Below, piece after piece: positions 25,002-34,819 of a DNA stretch of 64,000 bases. The stretch is from contig NZ_JBDWLT010000010.1 of NCBI RefSeq assembly GCF_039973015.1, positions 186,001-250,000 on the forward strand, given 5' to 3'. The position numbers and the translations under genes are program-made. The stretch comes from Parvibaculum sp039973015 (GTDB lineage: Bacteria; Pseudomonadota; Alphaproteobacteria; Parvibaculales; Parvibaculaceae). Positions within the stretch are counted from its first letter, which is position 1; each line of letters begins with the position of its first letter. The notes under the pieces were generated by a model that was given only the letters and a program-made list of their open reading frames with translations, ran no database searches and was not told the origin of the DNA.

Positions 25002-25646
25002 CTAGTGCGCCTCGCGCTCGATCAGCATCTTCTTCGAGAGAACATTGCCCTTGTCGTCGAGCTCGTAAACGATCGGCGCGCCGGTCGCGATGTTGAGCGC
25101 GATCACCTGCTCCTGGGTCAGCTTGTCGAGCTGCATCACGAGTGCGCGCAGGCTGTTGCCATGCGCGGCGACGAGCACGCGCTCACCCTTCAGCACGCGA
25201 GGCAGGATTTCCTTGTCGAAATAGGGAAGCACGCGCTCCGCCGTCATCTTCAGGCTTTCGCCCCCAGGCGGCGGCACGTCATAGGAGCGGCGCCAGATGT
25301 GAACCTGTTCCTCGCCCCATTTCTCGCGCGCATCGTCCTTGTTCAGCCCGGAGAGGTCGCCATAGTCGCGCTCGTTCAGCGCTTCGTTCTTCACGATCTC
25401 GATATCGGACTGTCCGAGTTCGGCAAGCATCAGCCGGTTCGTTTCCTGCGCGCGCGAAAGGTTTGAGGTATAGGCGACATCGAAGCCGAGCCCGGCCGCC
25501 TTCATCGCCTCGCCCGCTTCCTTCGCTTCCGCCTTGCCCTGTTCGGTCAGGCCCGGGTCGCGCCAGCCGGTGAAAAGGTTCTTCTCGTTCCATTCGCTCT
25601 GTCCGTGTCGGACAAGCACAAGCAGGTTAGCCAACTCTCGCTCCAT
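25002..25646 (-). CDS. gpmA: 2,3-bisphosphoglycerate-dependent phosphoglycerate mutase
   Basis: GpmA interconverts 3- and 2-phosphoglycerate in glycolysis and gluconeogenesis. The 214-residue protein has LVRHGQSEWN with the phosphorylated H14, TGWRDPGLTEQG, the catalytic ALNERDYGDLSG glutamate and the second histidine in VAAHGNSLRAL. It is shorter than the E. coli enzyme, as is usual for the alphaproteobacterial form. It lies 15 nt downstream of dapB, so the two are probably cotranscribed. Confidence 0.96.
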   Translation of the reverse strand: MERELANLLVLVRHGQSEWNEKNLFTGWRDPGLTEQGKAEAKEAGEAMKAAGLGFDVAYTSNLSRAQETNRLMLAELGQSDIEIVKNEALNERDYGDLSGLNKDDAREKWGEEQVHIWRRSYDVPPPGGESLKMTAERVLPYFDKEILPRVLKGERVLVAAHGNSLRALVMQLDKLTQEQVIALNIATGAPIVYELDDKGNVLSKKMLIEREAH

Positions 25647-25661
25647 TGATCCGTAGAAAGA

Positions 25662-26492
25662 TTATTCGATACCGAGCACGTCGGCCATGTCGAAAAGGCC
25701 GGGGCCCCTGCTCTTGCCGCCGGTGCCCTGTCCCCATTGCGCGGCCTTGAGCGCGCCGCGCGCAAAAATGCTGCGGTCTTCCGCCACGTGACGAAGCACG
25801 ATGCGCTCGTTCTCGGTCGCGAAGATGACGTCATGCTCGCCGATAACCGAACCGCCCCTGAGCGAGGCAAAGCCGATCGCACCTTCCTTGCGCGCGCCGG
25901 TGATGCCGTCGCGTCCCCGCTCCGAATTTTCGCCAAGGCCGATGCCGCGCCCCTCTGCCGCCGCTTCGCCGAGCAGCAGCGCCGTGCCGGAGGGTGCATC
26001 GACCTTGTGACGGTGATGCATTTCGAGGATCTCGATATCCCAGTCGGGTCCGAGCGCCTTCGCCGCCTGCCGCGCCAGTGCGGCCAGCAGATTGACGCCG
26101 AGACTCATGTTCCCGGCCTTGATGATGGTGGCGTGGCGCGCTGCCGCCTCGATCTTCGGCAGGTCTTCGTCCTTGAAGCCCGTGGTCCCGATCACATGGA
26201 CGATGCGGGCCTGTGCGGCAAGCGCGGCAAATTCGAGCGTGGCTTCCGGCACCGAAAAATCGATCAGCGCATCCGCATCCTTGATGACGGTGAGCGCGTC
26301 GGCGGTGGCCTCGATGCCGAGCGGTTCGGCAAGCCCCGCCAATGTTCCGAGATCGGCGCCCAGATGCGGCGACCCTTCTGCCTCGATGCCGCCCGAAAGC
26401 GTCAGCCCTTCCGTCTCCGCAATGAGACGAATGAGTGTCCGGCCCATGCGGCCGCCCGCTCCGGTAATGGCGATCTTTACGTTCTGGCCCAT
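25662..26492 (-). CDS. dapB: 4-hydroxy-tetrahydrodipicolinate reductase
   Basis: DapB reduces hydroxy-tetrahydrodipicolinate in the lysine/meso-diaminopimelate pathway, supplying cell-wall cross-links. The 276-residue protein starts with the Rossmann motif ITGAGGRMGRTLI, and has GTTGFKDEDL, the catalytic EMHHRHKVDAPSGTAL and the substrate-binding region. The start at 26492 fits the family; the open frame upstream to 26801 does not. Confidence 0.97.
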   Translation of the reverse strand: MGQNVKIAITGAGGRMGRTLIRLIAETEGLTLSGGIEAEGSPHLGADLGTLAGLAEPLGIEATADALTVIKDADALIDFSVPEATLEFAALAAQARIVHVIGTTGFKDEDLPKIEAAARHATIIKAGNMSLGVNLLAALARQAAKALGPDWDIEILEMHHRHKVDAPSGTALLLGEAAAEGRGIGLGENSERGRDGITGARKEGAIGFASLRGGSVIGEHDVIFATENERIVLRHVAEDRSIFARGALKAAQWGQGTGGKSRGPGLFDMADVLGIE

Positions 26493-26605
26493 CTGGCGTC
26501 CCGCTGCTTGGGCCTGGGGCCCTGAAATCGGCGAACCGGGTATAGCAGTCACACCCGGACCCGTAAATCTGTCTGCCCGGCTCCCCCCGCGCGGTTTCCA
26601 GGTTT

Positions 26606-26944
26606 TCAGCCCCGAAAGACGAACCATGCGCCCGCCGCGATCAGGGCGAAGCCGATCGCGGTGTTCCATGTCGGCGCATGGCCGAGATAGACGGCGGAAA
26701 ATCCCGCGAAGACGACAAGGGTGATGACTTCCTGGATCGTCTTCAGTTGCGCGGGTGAATAGACGTCCGAGCCGAAGCGGTTGGCGGGCACCGCGAGGCA
26801 ATATTCGAAAAAGGCGAGCCCCCAGCTCACAAGAATGACGAACATGAGGGGCATCGCCTTGAACTTCAGGTGCCAGTACCAGGCGGTCGTCATGAAGACG
26901 TTGGAGGCGACGAGAAGCGCGATGGGTGTGAGATAGGCTTGCAT
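26606..26944 (-). CDS. DUF486 (DMT-like) membrane protein
   Basis: A 112-residue protein with four membrane helices that cover nearly the whole chain. The family signature MTTAWYWHLKF, SWGLAFFEYCLAVPANR and TLVVFAGFSAVYL identify DUF486, small relatives of the drug/metabolite transporters. No transport substrate is known. It lies downstream of dnaJ, separated by a strong terminator. Confidence 0.92.
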   Translation of the reverse strand: MQAYLTPIALLVASNVFMTTAWYWHLKFKAMPLMFVILVSWGLAFFEYCLAVPANRFGSDVYSPAQLKTIQEVITLVVFAGFSAVYLGHAPTWNTAIGFALIAAGAWFVFRG

Positions 26945-26959
26945 GTGGTGGAACCCGTG

Positions 26960-26995
26960 AAAAAGGCCCCGCGGATTCGTCCGCGGGGCCTTTTC
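26960..26995. terminator. Strong terminator downstream of dnaJ
   Basis: AAAAGGCCCCGCGGA (26961-26975) pairs with TCCGCGGGGCCTTTT (26980-26994) through a UUCG-type tetraloop, a perfect 15-bp stem. On the minus strand five T's follow it, so it ends the dnaKJ transcript before the DUF486 gene. Confidence 0.95.
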
Positions 26996-27026
26996 AGATT
27001 ATCGCCGTTCGGGCTCTCGCGAAGCC

Positions 27027-28190
27027 TCAGTTCTGGAAGCCGTCCCAGAATTCTTTGACCCTGGCAAAGAAGCCGGCGCTTTCCGGGCTGTTGCTCGGCG
27101 AGGATGCATCCTCGAACTGGCGCAGAAGATCCTTCTGCTTCTTGGTCAGGTTCACCGGCGTCTCGATGGTGATCTGGATATAGAGGTCGCCCGTCTCGCG
27201 CGAGTTCACCACCGGCATGCCTTTGCCTTTCAGGCGGAACTGCCGTCCGGTCTGTGCGCCCTCGGGAATCTTGACCTTCACCTTCTTGCCGCCAAGCGTG
27301 GGCACCTCGATCTCGCCGCCCATCGACGCCGTGACCATCGAAATCGGTACGCGGCAGAAAAGGTCCGCCCCGTCGCGCTCGAAGAGGCGGTGCGGCTTCA
27401 CCGAAAGGAAGATGTAGAGGTCGCCGGCGGGCCCGCCGCGCATGCCGGCTTCGCCCTCGCCCGCAAGGCGGATGCGTGTGCCGTCCTCGACGCCCGCCGG
27501 AATATTGACGGAAAGCGTGCGCTCCTTTTCCACGCGGCCCGCGCCCTGACAGGCGGGACAGGGCTTGTCGATTGTCTGGCCGCGGCCATGACAGGTCGGG
27601 CAGGTTCGTTCGATGGTGAAGAAGCCCTGGGAGGCCCGCACCTTGCCGTCGCCCTGACAGGTCGGACAGGTGACCGGGCTTGAGCCCGGCGCCGCGCCGG
27701 AGCCGTGGCAGCTCTCGCAAGCGACGGAGCTCGGCACACGAACCTGCGCCTTCTTGCCCTCGAAGGCTTCCTCCAGGCTGATCTCCATGTTGTAGCGAAG
27801 ATCGTGGCCGCGCATCTGGCCGCCGGCGCCGCGCCGTCCGCCGCGTCCGCCGCCACGTCCGCCGCCCATGAACTCGCCGAAGAGATCGTCGAAAATATCC
27901 GACATGGACGCGCCGCCGAAGCCGCCGCCCATACCGCCGGGGCCGCCGCGTCCGCCCATGCCGCCCTCGAAGGCGGCGTGGCCGAACTGGTCATAGGCGG
28001 CACGGGCTTGTTCGTCCTTCAGCGCATCATAGGCTTCGTTCAGCTCCTTGAAGCGCTGTTCGGCATCCTTGTCGCCGGGGTTCTGGTCGGGGTGAAGCTT
28101 TTTCGCCTGCGAGCGGTAAGCCTTTTTCAGCTCGTCCGCGCTGGCGTCCCGGCTCACCCCGAGCACGTCATAATAATCGCGCTTCGACAT
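27027..28190 (-). CDS. dnaJ: Chaperone protein DnaJ
   Basis: DnaJ is the J-domain co-chaperone that delivers substrates to DnaK and stimulates its ATPase. The 387-residue type I protein has the J domain (1-70, HPD in KLHPDQNPG), a Gly/Phe-rich stretch with long GG(R/M) runs, four zinc repeats (CESCHGSG, CPTCQGDG, CPTCHGRG, CPACQGAG), and the C-terminal substrate domains. It lies about 100 nt after dnaK, with a hairpin in between. Confidence 0.98.
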   Translation of the reverse strand: MSKRDYYDVLGVSRDASADELKKAYRSQAKKLHPDQNPGDKDAEQRFKELNEAYDALKDEQARAAYDQFGHAAFEGGMGGRGGPGGMGGGFGGASMSDIFDDLFGEFMGGGRGGGRGGRRGAGGQMRGHDLRYNMEISLEEAFEGKKAQVRVPSSVACESCHGSGAAPGSSPVTCPTCQGDGKVRASQGFFTIERTCPTCHGRGQTIDKPCPACQGAGRVEKERTLSVNIPAGVEDGTRIRLAGEGEAGMRGGPAGDLYIFLSVKPHRLFERDGADLFCRVPISMVTASMGGEIEVPTLGGKKVKVKIPEGAQTGRQFRLKGKGMPVVNSRETGDLYIQITIETPVNLTKKQKDLLRQFEDASSPSNSPESAGFFARVKEFWDGFQN

Positions 28191-28222
28191 CGGGGATCAC
28201 CTTGAAACTTTGAACGCGGAGA

Positions 28223-28244
28223 AGGGCGCGCTTTCGCGCGCCCT
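28223..28244 (-). other. Hairpin in the dnaK-dnaJ intercistronic region
   Basis: AGGGCGCGC (28223-28231) and GCGCGCCCT (28236-28244) form a perfect 9-bp GC stem with a 4-nt loop. No T-run follows on either strand. On the mRNA it could act as a partial terminator or processing site that lowers dnaJ relative to dnaK. Confidence 0.6.
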
Positions 28245-28291
28245 GTCCACATGGTTGTGCAGAAAAACAGACATCATGACAAAGCCCCCGG

Positions 28292-30217
<1,926 letters not shown>

Positions 30218-30371
30218 GTTGTGCTGGTCCTCTTTTTTACTTGCGGCTGGCCGGGCGGGCCTCGTGGCACCCGCTGGAACCGGCGCATCGCTGCGTCCGG
30301 CCCAACCGGCCCCCAAAGGGGATCCTCTCCGGGCATTTCGGCCCGGCTAAGGGGTTGAAACGTTGCGCTGT

Positions 30372-30400
30372 ATATAGGTTTGGGTTCTACGGCCCGCAAG
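30372..30400 (-). promoter_or_regulatory. Candidate RpoH (heat-shock) promoter of dnaK
   Basis: On the minus strand CTTGCG (30400-30395) is followed after exactly 17 nt by CTATAT (30377-30372), in the extended context CCTATATAC. CTTG plus CYTATNT is close to the alphaproteobacterial RpoH pattern. It leaves a leader of about 150 nt before the dnaK ATG. No CIRCE operator (TTAGCACTC-N9-GAGTGCTAA) is present. Confidence 0.6.
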
Positions 30401-30530
30401 CGTTGATGCGGCAATATGGCCACAGAGCGGGACTTTTGGGACTCACCGTGTCCCGCGGGGCAAAAGACCGGAAACGGAGGCGGATTTCCCCGCCCCCGGG
30501 TTCCCTTTCGGGACCCTCTCATCCGGCTTT

Positions 30531-30567
30531 GTGACGTTCCGGTGACGTTACGGTGACGTTGCGGTGA
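30531..30567. repeat. 11-bp tandem repeat array
   Basis: Three consecutive 11-bp units, GTGACGTTCCG (30531-30541), GTGACGTTACG (30542-30552) and GTGACGTTGCG (30553-30563), followed by a partial fourth (GTGA). They differ only at the ninth base. The period is one helical turn. They lie between the Sel1 gene and the dnaK promoter, in non-coding DNA. Confidence 0.85.
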
Positions 30568-30593
30568 GAAGGCGGCGCGGATATCCCCGCTTC

Positions 30594-30655
30594 AGAGCTG
30601 CCCCCTTAGAGCTGCCCCCCTAGAGCTGCCCCCCTGGAGCTGCCCCCTAGAGCTG
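30594..30655. repeat. 14-bp tandem repeat array at the 3' end of the Sel1 lipoprotein gene
   Basis: Four consecutive units of about 14 bp: AGAGCTGCCCCCTT (30594), AGAGCTGCCCCCCT (30608), AGAGCTGCCCCCCT (30622) and a 13-bp GGAGCTGCCCCCT (30636), then AGAGCTG inside the gene. The unit matches the last codons and stop of the Sel1 gene (minus strand CAGCTCTAG then GGGGGCAG), so the array looks like repeated copying of the gene's 3' end. Confidence 0.88.
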
Positions 30656-31189
30656 GTTATCGGGATAGACCTCGTTCCACTCGCAGGCCTGTCCCTGCCA
30701 GTTCTTCTGGCGGAGGCTCGATTGCAGAATTTCCGGCGCGCTCATGTCTTCGCGCAGGTCTTCCGCCTCATCCGCCGCGTCGTCCTGGCCTGCCGCCGCG
30801 GCAAGGTTGAACCACATCAGCGCCAGAGGCTTGTTTTCGCGCTGTTCCGTCAGCATTGCGCCGATTTTTGCGGGCCCGTTGATGCCGCGCACGAGGTCGC
30901 CGGAATAGATGCGGCCGAGCTCGTAAAAGGCACGCGGCTCGTTTTGCCGTGCCGCCTTGCAGTACCACTCGGTGGCCTTCTGGTTGTTGAAGACGCCCGC
31001 GCTTCCGGCGATGGTGCAGCAATGCGCATCGCCCATCTTCATCTGCGCCTCGGCATCGCCCGCTGCCGCCGCGTCTTCATTCGCAAGGATTCTGGCATTG
31101 TCGCTGGCCCGCGTGGCGCCCTGGATTGCCGCTGCGGCACAGCCCGAAAGCATCATTGCCGCAAGACCGAGCGCGACTATTCTTTTCAT
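30647..31189 (-). CDS. Sel1-repeat lipoprotein
   Basis: A 180-residue lipoprotein: the signal peptide ends in the lipobox LSGC (cysteine at 17). The mature protein contains Sel1/TPR-like helical repeats, for example KATEWYCKAARQNEPRAFYELGRIY and ALMWFNLAAAAGQDDAADEA. Sel1 proteins serve as adaptors in envelope or signalling complexes, but the partner here is unknown. Its last codons (DNQL, then TAG) merge into a downstream 14-bp tandem array. It is divergent from alkB. Confidence 0.9.
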   Translation of the reverse strand: MKRIVALGLAAMMLSGCAAAAIQGATRASDNARILANEDAAAAGDAEAQMKMGDAHCCTIAGSAGVFNNQKATEWYCKAARQNEPRAFYELGRIYSGDLVRGINGPAKIGAMLTEQRENKPLALMWFNLAAAAGQDDAADEAEDLREDMSAPEILQSSLRQKNWQGQACEWNEVYPDNQL

Positions 31190-31250
31190 GTTTCACCCCC
31201 TGTTTTCGCGCGGAGCCATCCCCGCGCCACCCGTGTGACCCGTATTTAAT

Positions 31251-31934
31251 ATGACACAGGCTATGCCAAAAACAGAGCCCGAAAAAGGCCTGCAAAAAAG
31301 ACCGGTCGATACGGGCTTCGAGGGGATTGCGCTCTATCCGGGCTATCTGGACGCGCCCGCGCAAAAGGCGCTCGTTGCAGAGGTGCTGGCAGGTTTCGAG
31401 ACCGCCCCGCCCTATCGCCCGCATATGCCGCGCACCGGGAAGCCCTGGTCGATCCATCAGACGAATTTCGGTGAACTCGGCTGGGTCTCGCGTCCCGGCG
31501 GCTACGGATATTCTGCGTTAAATGAAACGGTTAACGCCCCCTGGCCGGCCATACCGGCGGCCCTACTCGCTATTTGGGGTGAAATCGCCGCCTGCCCTGC
31601 CCCGCCCGAATGCTGTCTGGTCAACCTCTACGACGCGCCCGGATCGCGCATGGGCCTCCACCGCGACGAGGATGAGGAAGCGCTCGATGCGCCCGTGGTG
31701 TCGATCTCGCTCGGCGATACATGCACCTTCCGCGTCGGCGGATTCGCGCGCAGCGACAAATCGAAGAGCTTCAGACTCGCCAGCGGCGACGTGCTGGTGA
31801 TCGGCGGGCCCTCGCGGCTGCGCTATCACGGCGTCGACCGCGTGACCCCCGGCTCATCTCAGCTCGTTCCCGGCGGCGGCAGGATCAACCTGACGTTGCG
31901 AAGGGTGACGAAGCCAGCGCAACCTGCTCAATAA
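31251..31934 (+). CDS. alkB: Alpha-ketoglutarate-dependent DNA dealkylase AlkB
   Basis: AlkB repairs 1-methyladenine and 3-methylcytosine by oxidative demethylation. The 227-residue protein has the iron ligands H137, D139 (LHRDEDE) and H193 (RYHGVDRV), and the AlkB signature RxxxxxR (R211 to R217, RINLTLR) that binds 2-oxoglutarate and the base. No ada gene is next to it. Its 3' end overlaps nnrU tail-to-tail by 7 nt. It is probably transcribed alone, divergent from the Sel1 gene. Confidence 0.95.
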   Translation: MTQAMPKTEPEKGLQKRPVDTGFEGIALYPGYLDAPAQKALVAEVLAGFETAPPYRPHMPRTGKPWSIHQTNFGELGWVSRPGGYGYSALNETVNAPWPAIPAALLAIWGEIAACPAPPECCLVNLYDAPGSRMGLHRDEDEEALDAPVVSISLGDTCTFRVGGFARSDKSKSFRLASGDVLVIGGPSRLRYHGVDRVTPGSSQLVPGGGRINLTLRRVTKPAQPAQ

Positions 31935-32632
31935 GGCTGCCAGCCCGGCACCGGCGACACGCCGAAAAGCCAGAGATGGGCATAGAAAAGCCCGCCGAAC
32001 ACGACAAGCGCGAGCAGGATTCGCCACCAGCCGAGTTCGCCGAGCTTCAACCGATTGCGCCCGGCGAAGATCGCCGCGAAAGGCAGGTTGGAGGTCTTCG
32101 CCGCAAAGCCGTTCCACGCCTCGCCGAGACGTTTGCGCTTCTTGTCGTCGATGGAGAAGGTGCCGAGAATTGCCAGCAGCGCAAAAGTGCCAAAGAAGAT
32201 GATCGACGCCTTGTCGCCATTGACCAGAATGTGCCAGAGCGCCCAGATCGCGACGCCCCAGAGAAAGGGATGCCGCGTGATGCGGAGCATGCCCTTCACC
32301 GTTTCGGGTTTCTCGGCCAGCGCCTCGGCGCCGACCGCTGTCGGGTTCGGTGTCGTGACGCCGATCACGGCAAAGAGCGTCGCGACAAGCACCACGAGCG
32401 GTGCGAGGTGATAGGCCCACTCAGGCACCGCCCAATAAAGATGGTTGGGCCCCAGCACCGCCTGATTGAAGCTGAAGGCAAGCCAGGAAATGCCGCCAAT
32501 GGAAAGGACCGAGAAACTGGCGAGCCAGGCCCGTTCACCGAGAACGCCGACGATCTTCGCCCGCAGGCCCGATCCTGCCACAATCAGATGAATGCCCAGA
32601 AAAAACGCCGCTGCCGCCCATAGCTGAACCAT
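31928..32632 (-). CDS. NnrU family membrane protein
   Basis: A 234-residue integral membrane protein of the NnrU family, first noted near nitric-oxide and nitrite reductase genes and related to 15-cis-zeta-carotene isomerase (Z-ISO). Six or so hydrophobic segments span the chain. The core is RITRHPFLWGVAIWALWHIL, where histidines could bind heme. The start at 32632 is fixed by GGAAGGAGG seven bases upstream; the frame is also open to 32650, but that region is the ribosome site itself. No denitrification genes are nearby, so the role is open. Confidence 0.93.
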   Translation of the reverse strand: MVQLWAAAAFFLGIHLIVAGSGLRAKIVGVLGERAWLASFSVLSIGGISWLAFSFNQAVLGPNHLYWAVPEWAYHLAPLVVLVATLFAVIGVTTPNPTAVGAEALAEKPETVKGMLRITRHPFLWGVAIWALWHILVNGDKASIIFFGTFALLAILGTFSIDDKKRKRLGEAWNGFAAKTSNLPFAAIFAGRNRLKLGELGWWRILLALVVFGGLFYAHLWLFGVSPVPGWQPY

Positions 32633-32763
32633 GATCCGCCCTCCTTCCATATGTATCCGTGCCTCTCCGGCCCCGGACTATAACAATGTTATGGCCAGAT
32701 GGGGCGGATAAAGCCGCGATGCAAGGGAATAGTAGCGTGAAAATCCGGGGGCCGGGCGTGCGG

Positions 32764-33411
32764 TCAGGCCGTGGTGTCGACCTTGCCGCCGTTTTGCGCG
32801 CCATCCTCGTTCTTGGCGACGCCGACACGCGCTGCGCGCAGCAGCCGGTCGCCGATCTTGTAGCCCGCCTCCAGCACATGGACGACGCTGCCCGTCGGGT
32901 GCTCGGTGCCCGGCACCTCGAACATCGCCTCGTGATGGTTCGGGTCGAAGCGCTCGCCGGGCTTGGGCGTGATTTCCTTGATGCCGTGGCGCTCCAGAAC
33001 GGCGGCAAGCTGCCGTTCCGTCATTTCGACGCCTTCGGCCATCGCCTTGACGCTGTCATCGGCGGCTTCGCGCTCGTCTGCCTTCAGCGTTGCGAGCGCG
33101 CGGCGCAGATTGTCGGAAACCTCCAGCATGTCGCGCGCGAAACCGGCATTGGCGTAGCGCGCGGCGTCCTGCTTTTCACGCTCGGCGCGCTTGCGCGTGT
33201 TTTCCATTTCGGCGGCCGCCCGCAGCAGCCGGTCCCGCAGATCGGCATTCTCGGCCTGGATGGCCGCGATATCGGGCCCGCTCATGGCGGAATTCTGGGC
33301 CGGGTCCTGCGCTTCGCCCTGCGCCGCGGGTTCCTCGGAAAGCTCCTCCGCGAGGGTTTCCGCAGGTTCCGCGGATGTTTCGGCTTCAGGTTTGTTCTTT
33401 TCGTCGGTCAT
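32764..33411 (-). CDS. grpE: Nucleotide exchange factor GrpE
   Basis: GrpE releases ADP from DnaK. The 215-residue protein has a long acidic and Ala-rich N-terminus, the coiled-coil helix (DLRDRLLRAAAEMENTRKRA, about 75-95), and the beta-wing with FDPNHHEAMFEVP and GSVVHVLEAGYKIGDRLLRAA. It lies 100 nt downstream of hrcA on the same strand. A candidate heat-shock promoter lies in that gap. Confidence 0.97.
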   Translation of the reverse strand: MTDEKNKPEAETSAEPAETLAEELSEEPAAQGEAQDPAQNSAMSGPDIAAIQAENADLRDRLLRAAAEMENTRKRAEREKQDAARYANAGFARDMLEVSDNLRRALATLKADEREAADDSVKAMAEGVEMTERQLAAVLERHGIKEITPKPGERFDPNHHEAMFEVPGTEHPTGSVVHVLEAGYKIGDRLLRAARVGVAKNEDGAQNGGKVDTTA

Positions 33412-33447
33412 TTCTCAATCCGGTAGTGCTGGCCCACATCAGCTCCG

Positions 33448-33476
33448 ATGTGCGCGCCGGGCGGTCATATGTCAAC
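33448..33476 (-). promoter_or_regulatory. Candidate RpoH-like promoter of grpE
   Basis: On the minus strand GTTGAC (33476-33471), a 17-nt spacer and GCACAT (33453-33448) lie 37-65 nt before the grpE start. The hexamers resemble the hslV candidate (CTTGAC-N17-CCACAT). The -35 also contains TTGACA for the vegetative factor, so dual use is possible. Confidence 0.4.
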
Positions 33477-33511
33477 CGGGCAGCCCGTCGCGGGGAGCTT
33501 GGAGAGGGCGG

Positions 33512-34567
33512 TTAGTTAATGAGGCGGCCGAGCAGCTTTGCCGTGTAGTCGACCATCGGGATCACGCGGGCATAGTTGAGCCGCGTCGGCCCGATCACGC
33601 CGAGTACGCCGACCACGCGCTGCTGTGTATCCATATAGGGGCTCACGATCAGAGACGAGCCCGAAAGAGAGAAAAGCTTGTTTTCGGAGCCGATGAAGAT
33701 GCGAACCCCGTCCGCTTCCTCCGCGAGGCCGAGCAACTGCACGAGGTCGCGCTTGTTTTCGAGTTCGTCGAAAAGAAGCCTTATGCGTTCGAGGTCTTCG
33801 ACCGCATGCACGTCTTCGAGAAGCCGCGAACGGCCACGCACGATCAGTGATTTTTCCAGCGGATCGTTGGGCGCATTCGAGCCTGACCAGGTCGCAAGCC
33901 CCGCCTCGATCACCTTCGCTGTCAGTTCGTTGAGTTCGGCCTTCTGCGTTTCGAGTTCACGCGCGAGATAGGCTTTCGCTTCGTCGAGCGTGCGTCCGCG
34001 CAACTGTGCGTTGAGATAGTTCGTCGCTTCGGCAAGGGCGGAGGGCGTCAGCCCTTTCGGCACTTCGATGACGCGGTTTTCGACCGCGCCGCCTTCCGTC
34101 ACGATCACGACAAGGGCGCGATCCGCGTCGATAGGCACGAACTCGACATGTTTCAGCGCCGCGTCATAGGTCGGCGCGACGACGAAGCCTGCGCCGTGGC
34201 TGAGGCCGGAGAGAAGCTTCGATGCCTCGTCCAGAACGTCCTCCACGCTTCTGTGCGAGCCCGAGACCTGCCGCTCGATCGAAACGCGCTCCTCGTCTGT
34301 CAGGTCGCCGATTTCGAGAAGCCCGTCCACGAACATGCGCAGCCCCGCTTCCGTCGGCATGCGGCCTGCGCTGGTATGAGGAGCGAAAATGAGACCCAGC
34401 GACTCCAGATCCGACATCACATTGCGGATCGAAGCGGCGGAAAGCGAAAGAGGGAGCTGGCGCGACAGGAAGCGCGAACCGACAGGCTCGCCGGTTTCGA
34501 GATAGGTCTCGACCACGCGGCGCAGGATCTCGCGCGAGCGCTCATTGAGATCCATCACGCCAACCAT
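33512..34567 (-). CDS. hrcA: Heat-inducible transcription repressor HrcA
   Basis: HrcA represses groE-type operons by binding the CIRCE element. The 351-residue protein has the N-terminal winged helix (LNERSREILRRVVETYLETG, then SLSAASIRNVMSDLESLGL), a GAF-like middle domain and the conserved C-terminal NYARVIPMVDYTAKLLG. GAGGAGG lies 12 nt before the ATG at 34567; a second Met (34555) would have poorer spacing. No CIRCE site occurs in this window, so its targets lie elsewhere. Confidence 0.97.
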   Translation of the reverse strand: MVGVMDLNERSREILRRVVETYLETGEPVGSRFLSRQLPLSLSAASIRNVMSDLESLGLIFAPHTSAGRMPTEAGLRMFVDGLLEIGDLTDEERVSIERQVSGSHRSVEDVLDEASKLLSGLSHGAGFVVAPTYDAALKHVEFVPIDADRALVVIVTEGGAVENRVIEVPKGLTPSALAEATNYLNAQLRGRTLDEAKAYLARELETQKAELNELTAKVIEAGLATWSGSNAPNDPLEKSLIVRGRSRLLEDVHAVEDLERIRLLFDELENKRDLVQLLGLAEEADGVRIFIGSENKLFSLSGSSLIVSPYMDTQQRVVGVLGVIGPTRLNYARVIPMVDYTAKLLGRLIN

Positions 34568-34819
34568 ATCCGCAACCCGCCTCCTCGTAAGTCTCTGATA
34601 TTGAGAAATAATCTAGATCGCTTTCTCGCGGCGGGAAACCTTTATCGGCAAAATTCGAGCGGATACCGGGAGAGGCGCGGCGCACACGGGCATCAATGGC
34701 GGGCCGGCGAGCGGGCAGGGGCAGGCCGCGCCTTTACGGAAGGCCAGCCCCCATGTAACAAGGCCCCGGCACAAGTGATCGCCCAGATTCAAAGACCAGA
34801 CAGCACTGGATACCCGAAT

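Noticed and set aside
33412..34819. CIRCE operator near hrcA and grpE
   Set aside because: No TTAGCACTC-N9-GAGTGCTAA-like repeat exists upstream of hrcA, grpE or dnaK.
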